This document shows positions 25,901 to 40,330 of a stretch of DNA of 64,000 bases, in pieces. The translations under genes were made by a program, and so were the position numbers. The stretch is from Petrosia ficiformis (lineage: Eukaryota; Porifera; Demospongiae; Haplosclerida; Petrosiidae), in the NCBI GenBank assembly GCA_947044365.1, contig OX345636.1, positions 5,476,001 through 5,540,000 of the forward strand. Direction: 5' to 3'. The notes beneath the pieces were generated by a model. The model did no database searches and was not told where the DNA came from. It was given only the letters and a program-made list of their open reading frames with translations. Every line of letters begins with the position of its first letter. The stretch's first letter is position 1.

Positions 25901-28900
25901 ATGTGCGCTCATGCTAACAGAGCAGCTGCAAGACTCAGGAAGAATGTAAAACTAATAACTGTTGTATATTGCAGAGAAACAGTATAAAGATGATGCTAGA
26001 ATCTTTAACAAGTACAGTAAGTGGATGAGTTTCAGACATGAAGAAGTCATTATTTAGAACCTTGAAGGAGTACATGTACTTCAAAGATCAGCATACTTAG
26101 ACTGTAGTTACACTGGCCCCAGTTATCACTTATGCTAATCAGACAATTTGTCCAGTCAAATGTAATTTTATCTGGACAAAGAAATAAAATGTCCAGAAAA
26201 TGGTCAATTGCTGGACATTATTTGGGCACTGTTATACAATAAATATACAATACTTATTTAATGGACATATCATGATATCATGGCAGCATATGCACTATGT
26301 TTCATTCATTGAAAAAAAGAGTTCACCGAGGAATTTGTTTGATTGAGGGCAGACTGGTTATGTTATATACCTCGAATCCGATAAGTGGGAATTGAAGTTG
26401 TTTCTGCATAACCTTCAAAACATTCGCCACTACCGAATGTATAGTAACATCTCCTTTACTATGCTTGAGATCGAGTCGCTGTGGTGGCCACTCTTTAGAG
26501 AAATCAGATGAGAAAGCAACCTAAATAATAATGTATGGAAGAAATGGTATCCATGTTATTTTAATTATTCATTCATTATAGCTCATAGGGCCATTCTTAT
26601 GATTGCTTTCCTACAGGTTCAAACTATATATGTGTGTAATCATGTTGGTGTCAACTGTCAAGTATGAGTTATTAAGGAAGTTGTTTCACTCTCCAGGGGT
26701 GGTGGGCTCATTCAATTAAATGGCGTGGCGGCACATGAAAGAATATGCTAAAATTATACATGAGCATTCATATTCTTCCAGGTTTTCATACAGGAATTGT
26801 ACCTGATAGAATATGAATGCACTTGCAGTCCAGAACCCTTGCCACAAGTGCAATTGGGAAACACGTATGATTATTGACAAGAAAATAATTGCAGACAATA
26901 CTTGACTGTAATAATAATATAATTATGTGTGTGCGTACAACTTACTGTACAATCCAAGTCCTACCAAGAGGCTAGAGTACAGTTTATAATTAAAAGAAAC
27001 AGTGTAAAAATAAGTTGCCAGTTCAAATCCTGTCATGAAACAGTGGCTTACCACTCCAAATACAGTCAAAGAACATTCATGAAAATTAATATTGCTGGCA
27101 ACGATAAAAATCCCTGTCTTTACTGTGGCTTAGAACAAAGAAAAAGATTCTTCACATGTACTAAACTAATTAAATAAAAGAAGGCATGACCATCATGGCA
27201 GAAAGTTTGCTGTATTGTAGTAGTCACTACCTGAATTGTACTTGATTTCAAGCAGTGGTTCAACAGTGATAGGCTTCAAGCAAGATGAGTTGTGTTTCAG
27301 TGAAATCTTTTGCTACCAGACATTCTATGAAAGTTTTGAAACATGAGTTACAAAAATTGTCATAACTTTAAAACAGAAAGGTTTTAGCAAAATCCTGTTA
27401 TTATTTTGATTCTTGTATGACTTGAAGTCTACAGCACAGGACTAGTAGTATTTTGAAAGTGCTGATTTCTATATGTTCGCTGGAATTTGCCAACAGACAC
27501 TATGAATACAGTAACCCTCCAGTCCACCTTCGCAGGCGAAAGTTAATAATGTAATGATTAAAGCTGTAATAAATTAATAATTATCTTACTCACTTTGCTG
27601 ATAACATCCAGAGTAGTGCTAGATAGAATATCTTTCATTGGTACTTCAGTCTTCCCATCAGCCAATTGTCTTAGTTTATTTATCATGATATTCACACAAG
27701 AGTTAAATGATGGCACTAGTCCTCGCAAATGGCTATAAATAATCAGTAAATATTTATGTACGGTTTTATTAGGCTTTAATAAAAAATATGTTTTCTACAA
27801 TAGTGTAGATTCCTATAAAGACTATTAAAAAGTATAAATACATTGATCATACAGTGCAACCTCTATAAAGCGAACACCATTGGGTCTAGTGAAAGCTTCC
27901 CGAATGTCCTTAATTCAGAGGGATAGCCCAGAAACAAAACGTGTCAATACGTTATAAATTATAAATTAGGTATTAAAATACCACCTGTCAATACCTGTCA
28001 ATAGATATGATTCTACGAATAACAAGGGTTCATTTAGGCTAGAGGGGGAGGGGTAAGCACAATAAACCTGTATGATTCACCCTGAAGTCTTTAAAATTCA
28101 ACATTTGCACCAACCTCCTCCTTTTGATACATTTTTTGAATGAAAACTAGAAAATTGTCCAGCAGTAAATTCCACTATGCATAAAATAGAATATATTATT
28201 TGTGTACATACTGTATTATCAATAAAATTTGTTGTGCGTGTTTGTGGCTGGTATATCAAGGTGTCTTTATGTTGGAGGGTTCTTAATTACAAGAATTGAT
28301 GAGAGACTGAAAAAATTGTGAAATTTATAATGTGCGCGCACTTTCAGGAGGTGCCTGGAGAAAGAGGTTCCATTGTATTAATTCATTAATGTGGTGCTTA
28401 GATTATTAGTATATTCAGTAATTGCTATACATTTCTGGTTACTGTCATGTAGTATATTTTAAGGTAGCTTTTTCTAATTATCCACACACTCTATTGCTCT
28501 GAAATTTCAAAAACCAGTAGTCAAAAGACCGAAGTGTTTGGCAACAGTCCAAGTTTTCTTTCATAAATGTTTATTTTTGAGTTATAGTACATTTGACATA
28601 GTGAAATGCTCATTTCAGAGATCCCAGAAGCTGTATTTTTAAAAAGGTGACCATTGCTGTGTAGACTAGGTAGGTTATCACAGTAAAAGAAGTTTCATCT
28701 TTGTAGCTAAATGTATCTTCAATTTGTCGTAATAGTCAAATAAGGTACCTCTAGCTGAAAGAAACAGCATGGAATTACATGTAGTGTGAAATGGTGCTAT
28801 CAAGACAGGATCAGTTATGTGTTTAGAGGTCAGTAATACTATCAAAACTAACTAAAACATTCTTCAGTAAGTGGAGTTTTTTAGTGAAAAAACAAGTTTA

Positions 28901-31900
28901 AAATGTTGTCACTCATGAATATACTAATTACCCAAGCGCCACCTTAATAGGCTTAGTGCTGGATGTAGTGAAAACATCACTGCATGTGTTGTGTTTAGTG
29001 TTATTGTCTGGTTATATTGATCACTATATCACATGAACAAACTTACCCTTTGTTAAATGCTGGATCATACAGTTTTCTTCTTGGTTTCCATGTTTCATAA
29101 TCAAGAATACATAAGAGACTTTGTGCTGCTAATCTAAAAAAGTCATAAAGAACGAAAGGAATGTGACCATGGATGTGAAAATTGGTCATTTGGCATACAT
29201 GTATGAGTTTTTTGACAAATGCTTACATTTAATGTTTGTTATTCAGCCATTTTGTAAACTTAGTTGGTTAGCTGTGCAAAATGCCTTAATAACGAGCATT
29301 TTAAATTAAGTGTTTGACAAAATTATTATTTACCAAATCACTGATTTTAACATCCACTGATAATATTATAATTGGAATAACATAAGTAGCCATGAATTCA
29401 ATTATTATCGATCATATATGGATGTATTTTTACTGACACTTGCTGCAAGATGTAATTCGATGTTCCATTTTCTAATCCTAATGCTATTTAGGGTTCCACT
29501 GATACATGTATTAGAATGCACTGATACTACATTTTTCCATTGCATTGATATCGGTAGTGAGTGAATAACTGATAATGATCTATGTGGCCATTATTTGATG
29601 TTGGGTGTGGTCGAAAGTTGTGCATGTGAGAAGACAAATGAAAATGAGTGGAGTTTGTAAGTATTTCTCAGGTTATGCTACAAATAGTATATAGTAGGAT
29701 ATTGTGTTCTCCCTATACTGAAACAATATCTACATTTTCAACATTTTTACATCAATTAAAGTTTGTTAACCGTGAAAATTTATGTATAATAAAAAAAATG
29801 TACTATATAAAACCATAAAGTAATTATAAATTATCAATCAGTTATTATCAGTATCGATATTAGTTATCAGCTATGCTTAATCATTCATTTTCCATGCTTG
29901 TAGATCTTGTATTTCAAAACCAAATTTACGATGAATAACAAAGCGAATATTACAACATTTGTTTGTTAAGGAAATCAAGTATTTAACTACCAGAGAGCAT
30001 TACTCATTTTCAGGAATAAAATAAATTGAAGAAACAACAGTGTTTATTTCAGGGCCTCAATGGAGGGGGAATTTCCCCAACCCTCCACCACCCCTATGTT
30101 TATGAAGATCTTTGTATTGCACTTTATTAGAGGAGGTAGAGCTATATTCTTCCCACTCCAAATAATAATAAGTATGTTTTTAAAACACTAACAAAGACAC
30201 CAAATACAAACATTATTACTTGTATACTAATTGTATGTGCATTTTAAAGAAAACAGTATCTAATATATACCTTTCACCACATAATGTCTGAAACACTTTG
30301 TAAATGCTATGAGGTTTTGAATGACGAGGATTGACAAGCAACTCCTAATTGGAAAATAAACAACATATATGAAGAAAAAAGTATCCCTATGATTGTTTGT
30401 GATGTCCAACATTTAGTAATCATCGCTGATTTTCTCATGCGTGAACCACAACAGCCTGTTATGGGCTTTATGAACTATTCTTACTTTTTAAAGGACATTG
30501 TAAAACTTTAGGAATATATTTCAAGCAGAAGAGCTATTATAATTCCAATTTCTATACAAGCTACATGTACATTAATGTAAGCATGCAGCTTTCTTTTGCT
30601 GGTATTACAGCTTGAGCCCATGTTCCAATTAATAATTGACTGAGCCCATCACAATGACACAACTTCCTACGTATAGAATACATACTCGCATAAGTGACAC
30701 AAACATAATTATTATAATATTATACATTAAACAGGTCATAAATAAAAACTGCATAATTAATATTTATTATTATTATAAAAGTATGTGATATGAAAATGGC
30801 CAACAAATGGTAAGAAACATACACAATATTAAATTATTGACTTGTATAAAAGAAATTTTGCTTATCATGGCCTGCAGGAGGGCCTTTCCTATGATTGCTT
30901 TCCACAGGCCTGAATCAATACAATATTATGATTGTGCCAGCCACCTATGTGTTACATATATACACACTGCAAAAATTAAATTGTTAAAATAACTAATTCA
31001 TTTGTTAGCACAGTTGCCAAAAATAATAGAAATTGTAATTTAATTGGTCATGTAGGACACTGTAGGTTGCTATACGACTGCATGGTGACAATGTACATGT
31101 ACTTACACTAATTATAATCTAATTATAATCCAATAATTACCACATTCCTTATACGGTCTAATTGATTTACAAAGAATCAGAATAAATATTTTAAACAAAA
31201 GATTTTAGGTTTTCAAACCTTCTTCGTGAAGATATTAGAATTGATACTTGGTACAAGTACATGTATATGTACAATATCATGCAGTCATAAAATCCTGTAT
31301 GACTATAACTTGCATTCTTTCAACTATACTAACAGTTTTGTGTTATGTGAAGATGCAGTGCATTACGTCATTCTGGGGTACTCAGTAAATTAATGGGTGT
31401 GGTGTATACTAGAATGTGTGGTCAAGCTACTAACTGCACAGAAGCTGCCAGGAAGAAAGCAGGTTGTAAAAACTGAAACAAATACCTCAAGTATCTTGTT
31501 AGTGCAGACTTTATCAGACCAAACTTATCAAAAAATTAGTAAAATTTTACACTTACATGTACATCCAGAAAATTTTCATTGAGGACTAGAGTATTTTTTA
31601 CGAACATTTATGACCAACACAAATGTTTATATCAGCCTGAAACTAATGCACCACACCTTTAATAACTATGTGTCGTTCTACAAAGTAATTATCATATGCT
31701 TAAACAGTTGAATCCAGGCAAGGCTAATATTTATAGTGCAAACTGAATATCAATGAACCCAAAAAATACCATGAATAATAAAAACATGAAAGAAGATGTA
31801 GGGACGTCAAAATCCAAAACGCATCCCAACAAGGTTGGGAGGTTTACATACATGTAGGACCCAAAATTAAACAAACCACTTCCGTATAACCCTATTTATA

Positions 31901-34244
31901 TAAATATAAAGCAAAATACAGAGCTGAACTTATGTAGGGTTATATGGAAGTGGTTTGTTTATTATGAGTACCTTGGCATTGTCTGGATCCATACAAACAA
32001 TCAAAGGTCGTGAAAAGAAATGTATAACAAAGAGTGGTCCACCTCCAGATTCTTCACTCCTACATTTTTTTTAAAGAAATGAGGTGTAAAACTGACATAA
32101 ACATACTAAATACTTGCATAATTATGGATAACCACAAATATCTGCAGTGATGTTTTCAGTTCAGATTAGTGGCGTAGTAACTGCACTTTACTGCACCACT
32201 ATATGTGCTAGTGAAGCAAATCTCCCAAATAAAATGAGTAAATGACTGCACCAAATTGTAAGTGCATGCCATAATAAAGAATGGTAACAAAAACAATACA
32301 ATGTACATGTGCTTTAAACATACAAATCCCATAATAATTACATACATGTCACATGTGCTGACTTTTCAAATATCTGTGGATTACATATGTATATTATTAT
32401 AATTACTCTGGAATGAGCTAGTTAGTAACTCCAGGACCTGTTGTTTTAGCAGATGTTATTTTAGCAGATGGAATTGAAATACTAATAATATATACACCAC
32501 AGTTTGTACCTATAATACCATGCTACATATATAGTTTCATTGTATGCATGTTTGTTAACATGTGCTTTATTAAGACATGTGCTTTATAGTAGTCAAGATC
32601 AAATGAACTGTGATATGTAAATATTTCCTACCAGGGAAAATAAATTAGCCAGGTGGAAAATACAATTGCATTGAAACTCCTGTAACCAACTGCAGGTAAC
32701 CTATTACACTGAAAAAATTAAATTGTTAAAATAACCAATTTATTGGTTAGTACAGCTGCAAGGAACAGCATAAATTTCAATGCAGTTTGTGATACAGGTT
32801 GTTGTGTGCACCAAGTATAAAAAATGTACACTAGAATAAATTTAATTATGTTTTTGTAGGTTTTCAAACCCTGTTATCGGCCGAAACTGCTAGATACAAT
32901 TAAAGTAAATTCTTGGTATGAAAATAATGGAATATGAGTAGACAGCACCCTAAAATTATACTGCTTCAATTAATTGATTATAATTTGTTCAAAGCAGCTA
33001 TGGCATTAAGCATGTATGACAATCTGAATAACAGTCTAATTGTTAAATCCTTGCAACTGTACTAACCAATAAATTAGTTATTTTAACAATTTTATTTCTG
33101 CAGTGTACCTTTTAAGTGCTCCCACCCATATTAATTATTGTTAAACTTTGGATGAGAAACTAGAGATCAACAATCTCTGGCCTAAAGCATGAGAGAGAAA
33201 ACAGTTTAGTATTATAATAATATTTTATCAGTAGCCATCTTGCCCTCCCTATGGCCACACAACTCATTGGCAAGTTCTATTTCAGATGCATGGTAGAGAT
33301 TGATGTATAGGCTTCTACCAGACCTCTTCCCTTCATTCGCAGTGTGATGGTTGTGGCTATACTGAATTATTTAATGCTTACCACTTCAAAAATAGTTCAG
33401 TAATTGGCTTCATATCATTTCCATGCTTGTTTGTTATTCTCCGTGTCTTAAATTCAGCTATGTGGCCAACAAAGAAACTGCAACATAATAAACATCAAGT
33501 GATTGTGGAGACAAAAAAAAATTCAAATCATTAAAGATGAGACCAAAGTAGCTAACACAGTTCATATTGAGCTGATGTCTGTGTGAGTCAAAGTGACAAT
33601 AATTGAAACATCAGTTTATTTAGTCAGAGCAGTGCCAACTCATTTATGAATATGAATACAAATAGACAGTTTCAGAGTACAACCTTTAACAATGATACTG
33701 TCTAGAACATGTAATGTTGGTATATTATACTTCACGATACAGACAAAGCCGTAACAAACCAGCGAATAAATCTTCGAGGTCATGAATTTTCCATATTGAG
33801 AAAATACGCAATAAAATAATTTTTTGGGGGTCCATAATTCAATTCCATGAATTTGACTTAGCAAACCCTAGCAAAGCACATAGAGAAGGTAATTAGCGAA
33901 GCTTTCTTATGTAGTAAAAATATATATAATTTGATCGCCTATGTAACTCATAACGGCCTATTTTGTATTTAAAAATTACATTTTAATCCATAAGCCTGGT
34001 TTTCTCAGAGCCATAATTATATGTAATAATTGTATAATTATAATAATTATAAATAATATTCTAACCTGTTCATAGGAGGTGAAGGAAGATGTGAGTATTG
34101 TCTGCGTATCCATACTAGATATCCAGTAGTCAATAGCACTAATACTGATATTGTAATCACAATAACAAGTACACATGATAGTACAATATTATATAAAGGA
34201 ATATAGTCTACCATCCCCTCAAACACCTGAAACAGGGGGTCCAT
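22946..34244 (-). CDS. Cytochrome P450, CYP46-like, intact (15 exons, 534 aa)
   Basis: Exons: 34244-34066, 33477-33382, 32059-31972, 30344-30271, 29133-29047, 27732-27594, 26520-26371, 25310-25160, 25088-25026, 24972-24900, 24586-24502, 24390-24277, 24198-24110, 23463-23394, 23092-22946. All junctions are GT-AG and in phase. The N-terminus has one membrane anchor (IVLSCVLVIVITISVLVLL), then a basic stop (WIRR) and the Pro hinge LPSPP. I-helix: AGQETTGN; K-helix: EAIRMYP; PERF region: FDPDRF; heme loop: FSPFGAGHRSCIG with the Cys thiolate ligand. The PFxxGHRSCIGxQFA context resembles CYP46A1, cholesterol 24-hydroxylase, so an ER monooxygenase acting on sterols is plausible but the substrate is inferred. 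The ATG at 34244 is the one conserved with the damaged copy; an in-frame upstream start (34304) is possible. It is the only complete member of the cluster. Confidence 0.9.
31865..31965. repeat. Inverted repeat (hairpin) in a P450 intron
   Basis: AAACAAACCACTTCCGTATAA on the left and its near-perfect reverse complement (TTATATGGAAGTGGTTTG) on the right frame a loop of about 40 bases. It is MITE-like and sits just 3' of P450 exon 3 (31972). Confidence 0.7.
32706..33108. mobile_element. mariner-type MITE, about 58-bp inverted termini
   Basis: The left end CACTGAAAAAATTAAATTG and right end (CAATTTTATTTCTGCAGTG) are inverted repeats extending to TTGCAAGGA, flanked by TA on both sides, as expected for Tc1/mariner. 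It lies in an intron of the intact P450; a diverged, internally deleted counterpart at about 47525-47868 in the damaged copy shows it was present before the duplication. Related left ends occur at 30966, 44909 and 45261. Confidence 0.75.
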
Positions 34245-34304
34245 TACAATGACTACACAAAACAGGAACACAACACAAAACAGGAAGTGAGTTGTGCCGC
34301 CCAT

Positions 34305-36930
34305 ATAAAATTATACTGTTTGGTACGTAATGTTGAGTGGGTGTATTAAAGGACAGCTGCATAAGTGGTTTTAGTTAAAGGGTTTCTTATAGAGGTGGGC
34401 GATACCAGGTATTTCATTTCGATACCGATACCAAGATTGGTATCGACGGTATCGAGTACTTTAACGAGTACTGTCCAACTGCGCATGCGTAGCAACATTA
34501 ATCGACTATATATAAAGTTAATAAAAATTAATAATTATCAATAATTTTTTATGTCTAGTAGCTTAAATAATTAAGAAACTTTCTTAATTAGACGTGTGGT
34601 TTTTTAATGAAGCTAGAAAACAAACACACCCACTCGACATAAACAAATCAGTTACGATTATTGTAGAGGTTTGTAGTGAATTGCCAGTAATTAAGCATTC
34701 CTTATGATGCATACTGTATTGTGCTACTGAGTTCAATGACAATCTGGGAAGAAGTTGGGCAGAACCTTAGTTTGAGGGCAGCATAGCTGTGGTATATCTT
34801 AACCACAGTTTGCATACTGCAGTAGTTGTTACCCTAGGGAAGGCCAAAGCATAGTGGGGGAGGACAGCAAGATAGCTGGCAGAGGGGAGAAAAGAGCAAA
34901 AGAGGAGGGGGAAGAAAAAGAAAAAAAAGGGGAGGAGAGAAAGCAGGAGAGCGAGAACAGCAAGAACGGGGCAACAAACTGAGGATGGGGTGAATCGAAG
35001 GATTGAACTGGATCACAAAATCTGGTGTGATATACCAGTGACCTACATCAATTTTTACTTGACCTGATAGATTGGTAAGTAGGTACTGCGGACTTGCTAG
35101 GCTGCTAACCAGGTACTGCACACTCTGCATCAGACCTCATTATTACTTAGTTACCTACTATTCAATTATACATAACTGTTGTTAATTAGTACAATACGTG
35201 GTTATTGTCATCACACATAGTACAGTTTGTTTGGTACACTGGACCATGCTTGCTTAGTACATGTTACGACTCTTGGTGGCTGTGGAGAGACACTGACATT
35301 CAGGTTATTTTAGGCAGCACTGTGCATATACATAATTATTGTGGAAGGTGTATTAAGCTGGTGGTAGCTTACATGATATATATTAATGAGGAAGACATTC
35401 CTGAAGTATAGAAGATCTAGTGGTCACCTAAACCCTAAACCCTATGGTAATGGGATTACATATTCTGGGATTAGACATTCTGGGAAGCACCCAGAAATCC
35501 AGTGGACAACACAGTAGCCACTTCTGACTGGACAGCAGACCTAATTGTCCTCAAGATTGCATTCAGCGAGAGGGAAGTATTGGTGGGGGAAGATGTTGAT
35601 GGAGTGGTATAGTTGTTGGTGTAATAATGGACAAGACTCCAATATTCTACTGTCGTTAGTATGAATAATAACCTATATTATGTATCGAGCACTAACCAAT
35701 TTCAAGTTGAGTGAACACAGTAAGCTGCTGGACTTGTTGTTATATGTCTTTGCTTATTAGCATGCTCACAACTACCACATGCCGAACTGTATGCATTACT
35801 ATAATATGGTAGCCACCCTTGTGATTAACCTTATTTAAAGCACAGCTCTAAATATCATACCTTCCGCAATTTGTATTAGATTTGGGACATAAACTGTATG
35901 CTGCCTACTAGTATTGCAGATGAAGGGTTATAACTTTTGAATTCACATCACCAATTTATGTTATCAATATGATTGTGTATTTTTCCAAACTAGTATTATA
36001 GTAATATCAACAAAATAGCCGTTTTAAAACAATGGATTAATTAATAATAAACTTTGAGCCTGTTTTCTCCATTTTGATATATGGGCCTATGTCTGGACCT
36101 TCAATTATTTATTTATTATCTTACAAATCAGGAGTGGATTAGGTAGTCTATATCCATAGGCGATGAAACCAGGAAATAATGGCTGAACACAGCCAACAGG
36201 TACAGTATAGTATAGTATAGTATAGTATGTTCATAATGTAGGCATGACCAAATCATAGGGTGTCTTGTTGTTAGGGTTAAATCGTTGATGTTATTTGTAG
36301 CCACACCTATTACTTAAAGTGGCTGCATTCCTTTGACTAGGCTCTCTTGAACCACGAAAGCCAGGGGGTGGTGAGTTTGGGCATGCTCAAGCCCCCCAAA
36401 AACACACCGAAGAAATTTTCAAAGAAATGCCAAAAGCACAAGAAATGTTCAATCGTCCAGGTAGCCTACATTAGTGCTACTGTTATTATGGGTAACAGGT
36501 CATGATCATGTCTCCCAGTTTTTTAAAAATTATTCGTGAACATTTAATTGACCATGCCCTCATGAATAAGCTTCATGCATTGAAATCAGCCAACACAACC
36601 CCCCCCCCCTCCCCAACTACAATATGTTAGTTCATGAATTATATATTTAAATGTATATAAAAGCACTAAATCAATAATAATGTTTAGTTATTAGCTATAG
36701 TTTTGTTTTGCTTCTGCTTCGTTCCGAAGGCAAACATATATATTGTCTTTAGAATCGACTCTATAATACATCCTTACGATATTAGAAATATTAATTTCGA
36801 ATTTAAGATATATGGTATATATCTGAACAAACCAAGCTCTAGGTACTGTTAGAAAATAAATTTTGTTCATTACATTAAAAAAATAATAGAGTAATAATAA
36901 TTTTTATTGATCTTATCTTATATTGTTTAG
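34305..36930. other. Intergenic between P450 copies 1 and 2
   Basis: Holds the presumed promoter of the intact P450, a patch of GATACC-type direct and inverted repeats (about 34400-34460), a purine tract (34850-34975), a short TATAG microsatellite (about 36206-36230) and a C homopolymer (about 36600). No exon was recognised. Confidence 0.5.
34848..34975 (+). repeat. Polypurine tract
   Basis: About 125 bases made almost only of A and G on the plus strand, with few interruptions. The opposite polypyrimidine strand produces a spurious Pro/Ser/Leu-rich frame at 34834-35130. Such tracts can form triplex DNA. Confidence 0.8.
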
Positions 36931-39900
36931 TCACTGAAATTCTCTCAGTTGTAGTTTACAGGGTACACTATCTTGTGGTTGCATTGTGGTTCTGACTACA
37001 GGTACAATCTCATAATCATCAGGAAGTGTAATTGTGAATGATTGGAACAACCTTGCAAGTACTAACTTTGCCTCCATCTATAGACAGAGGCATGTAATGA
37101 AATAACAGTATATATACGAATGAATATTGTCAAAACAAAGGTAGATGATAGCAGGCTAATTTGACTAAAAACACAAATGAGAGTAAAATTTATGAGTAGT
37201 CAGTTGCCCAGGAATAATTATACTCAATTCTGTTTAGCATTACAGCTATGACTGTAATGCCCAGCTGAGAAATTTATAACACACAAAAAAAGATGAATGG
37301 TAGTGAAGGAATGAATACTCAACAATATGAATTTAAAAGGCGATTGACCTTCATTGAATGAAAGATTGGAGTTATAATCGTTGGACATTAATAAATGATA
37401 TCTAACTCACTATAGCAAACTGTTTTCCAATACATGAACGATGTCCAGCTCCAAATGCAGAGAATACTAATGAACTTGGTCTGCATGTGTAGTAAACAAA
37501 ATGATGAAACTAAAATGTAAAAAATCCTGCTGAGGGCTGTCACTCAGCAGTTACTATTTCTCTGATTATGATATTATACATATTTAGTGATATTTTAGTA
37601 TGACAATAATGACTACGTTTAGTTAAAGTAAGACCAGTTTCTAAAATGTTTGGTTCAGTTATAGTTTAGTTAACTAAATTAATATTAGGCTTACTAAAAG
37701 GGTTTTAGTTAGCTAACTAGAAATTCCCATTATTGGCCATTTTTCGTTTTAGTTATTTGTAGTTATTACAGTAGACCTGTAATTTAGTTATAGCTAACTG
37801 AAACAATACTAATAAAAACTGACTTGAAATGAGATATTACAAATAACATTATTATGAATATAATAATATCTTTACGTATGAGTAGATGGTATTTGTAGCT
37901 CAAATGTAACTATAGATTTAGATCTATTGTCCTGTCTCTACTCACAATTTCTTTCCAGTTTCAAATCTATCAGGATCAAATGTTTTAGGATCACTAAAAA
38001 ACTTTGGCATCTGACAGTAACAGGATGTGAAATACTAAACAAAACAGAAAGCAGTAATATTGACTTTTCTAAACTTTTTAGCCTCTATGTTAAAAAATAA
38101 AACCAGTCTACTTACACTGACGAGTGTATTTCCTAGTATATAATGTCCACATAAAGTTATTCCTTCTCTAGGTGTTTGTTTTGATAAACCAACAACAGGT
38201 GGGTACATACGAATGGCCTCCATCAAAACCTAGTATAGAAAAAAATATGTAACTAGCTATTGTCCTTCTACAACAAAATACATCGAATTATATCTTTAAA
38301 GAATTTCATAATTATGTTGATGATTTCTAAAACTGTTCTGTATATTTCAGATTATCCAGGTCATCAGCAGTTATTGTAATTCTATCACCAAGAACATCAT
38401 CAATCTCATCAAGAAGTCTATGTATAAATATGGAAGGTTGAAATAGAGCAATGAAAATGTTTGAATAAATGTCTGTATGGTTGGTTATACATGTAGATAC
38501 TATTCCACTTTAATTGCATGCACTAACTTTAGTGGTTTTAGCGACTAACATATTAATCGCATACACGACATTTCATGATCATTAATTCGTATTAGGCATA
38601 TTAGGCTTGGCTCAGAAATTCACTAAAATTAATGCATGCTAAATCTGAGCATCAAAAAACAGCTAAATTTAATGGACACAATTAACAGTAGGATTAATGT
38701 AGATATGCACACACACACACGTGATAATACCTTGATAACACATTTCGATGTTGCAGAATTAATATCACTGCAAAAGCTAATGCATTGCCAGTTGTTTCTT
38801 GACCTGATAACAGAACATTATATTATGACATAACATTGAAATGTATTTAGATTTACCAGCGATAAAGAAAATAACAAAGTCATCCACTAATACTTCAATA
38901 TCAACTTTCTCTTCATTTTCTGAATGTTTAAAACGATTATTATTATAGCTATTGTATTAATTATTCCCATGGAATTGTGTTATTCCTTACGTGCCATTCT
39001 TAGTATACAAGTTAGTATATCATTAGGTAGAGTATCTCCTCTCTCAAGAGATTCAATCCTCTTTTTAATACAGTCCTTTCCAATTCTACGAAGAGCTCTG
39101 ATACACTCGGAGTATTTTTGAGATTTAAATGGATGAAGATACTGTTTGGAGAGTAAATAATAAAACTGTAAGTTATAGCCAAGAGCAACATAGATTACAA
39201 CAAATTTTAGCCATGATGAAGTCAGTAGAGTAGGGCTAAACAAATTATAACAATTATTACAAATGTTGTGCCTGTATTGGTAAAGATAACAAACATGTGT
39301 AAATGTATATGTAAATGTATAGGTTCTTATACCTAGGTAAACTCATAGATTATGGACTGATGTCATGTGACACTGCTGGGCATCATGTCACACTCATATT
39401 GCTCGGGTGGGTATAAAAAGAGGAATAAAAAAATTGAGAAACAGAAACGGGAAATGAGGTTCACCACATAGTGATTGAACCCTAAAAATGATAAGAATAC
39501 TGCCTCACTGTGCTCAGTAGCTAGAAGGCTTCAGGCACCTTTATGGAGGGCTCGCACTGCACACTCATCCCTATTGCCTTAACTGTAAAAATCCATTAAA
39601 GCTAATTTAATGACATTTATTATGTGCTTATAACATGATTTTAACAAAATTCCTAGTTCATTTGATCTGTAATACGTGATCCGCAGTCCGTGTTTTCTAG
39701 CTACCCACAGATAGCCTTCCGTATACAAATGCGCAATTGAATTCCATGTGGCTTGACTAAAGAATAAAATGGCATCAAATTTGAGATTAATTAATTTTGT
39801 TGTGGTCATTGAGACTCTCTTCTTTCATAGTATCTGAAGTTGTCATCTCGATACTTGTATATGAGAATTTTGCTATGAATACGACTGGAGTGGTGCTAGG

Positions 39901-40330
39901 ATCATTGTGATAGTTCAACAAACAAAAAATGGTTTGTCTGGAAAATAATATTAATATGATGAAGATTTTGCCAGTTTTGCCACTTGCTAGTTCTCTACCT
40001 TAACAACAATCTTTGTATCTAGAAGGTGTTAGTAGTTATGAAAAAACACTAGATATATGAATGGGTATGTGTGTATATTACCAGAGATTTCAGCACATCA
40101 TTTGCAATTGAAATGTATGGGCAGCCATTTTTTTCCTTGCCATCCCTACATAGTGAGTACTACTGTACTCTCTGATTTACCTCGTATTTGATGTATGGTA
40201 ATGCTAATTGGTCCTGTATAGCCTTAAAAACATTCGCCACTACTGAATGTATAGTAACATCTCCTTTACTATGCCTGAGATCAAGTCGCTGTGGTGGCCA
40301 CTCTTTAGAGAAATCAGTTGAGAAAGCAAC
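36931..40330 (-). pseudogene. P450 copy 2: 5'-truncated, exons 7-15 only
   Basis: Exons matching 7-15 of the intact gene: 40330-40181, 39141-38991, 38919-38857, 38803-38731, 38424-38341 region, 38229-38116, 38034-37946, 37480-37411, 37077-36931. The coding sequence of each is open and highly similar. Exons 1-6 are absent; at about 41040 the sequence passes into the remains of copy 3. The exon 11 donor reads TTTTAG instead of the GTTTAG of copies 1 and 3, which should block normal splicing. The heme loop is FSAFGAGHRSCIG, with Ala replacing the usual Pro. Alone it cannot make a P450; a role as alternative 3' exons for an upstream copy is conceivable but the broken donor argues against it. Confidence 0.85.
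39420..39570. repeat. Remnant of the foldback element seen at 12785-13245
   Basis: Shares AGAAACAGAAACGGGAAATG-like arm sequence and the interior 'tactgcctcactgtgctcag' and 'cacctttatgga' blocks with the element at 12785-13245, but is diverged and one-armed. Confidence 0.55.

Noticed and set aside
34834..35130. Pro/Leu/Ser-rich minus-strand ORF
   Set aside because: Produced by the polypyrimidine side of a purine tract.
35425..35445. Telomere-like TAAACCCTAAACCC motif
   Set aside because: Only two units in an internal location; no array.
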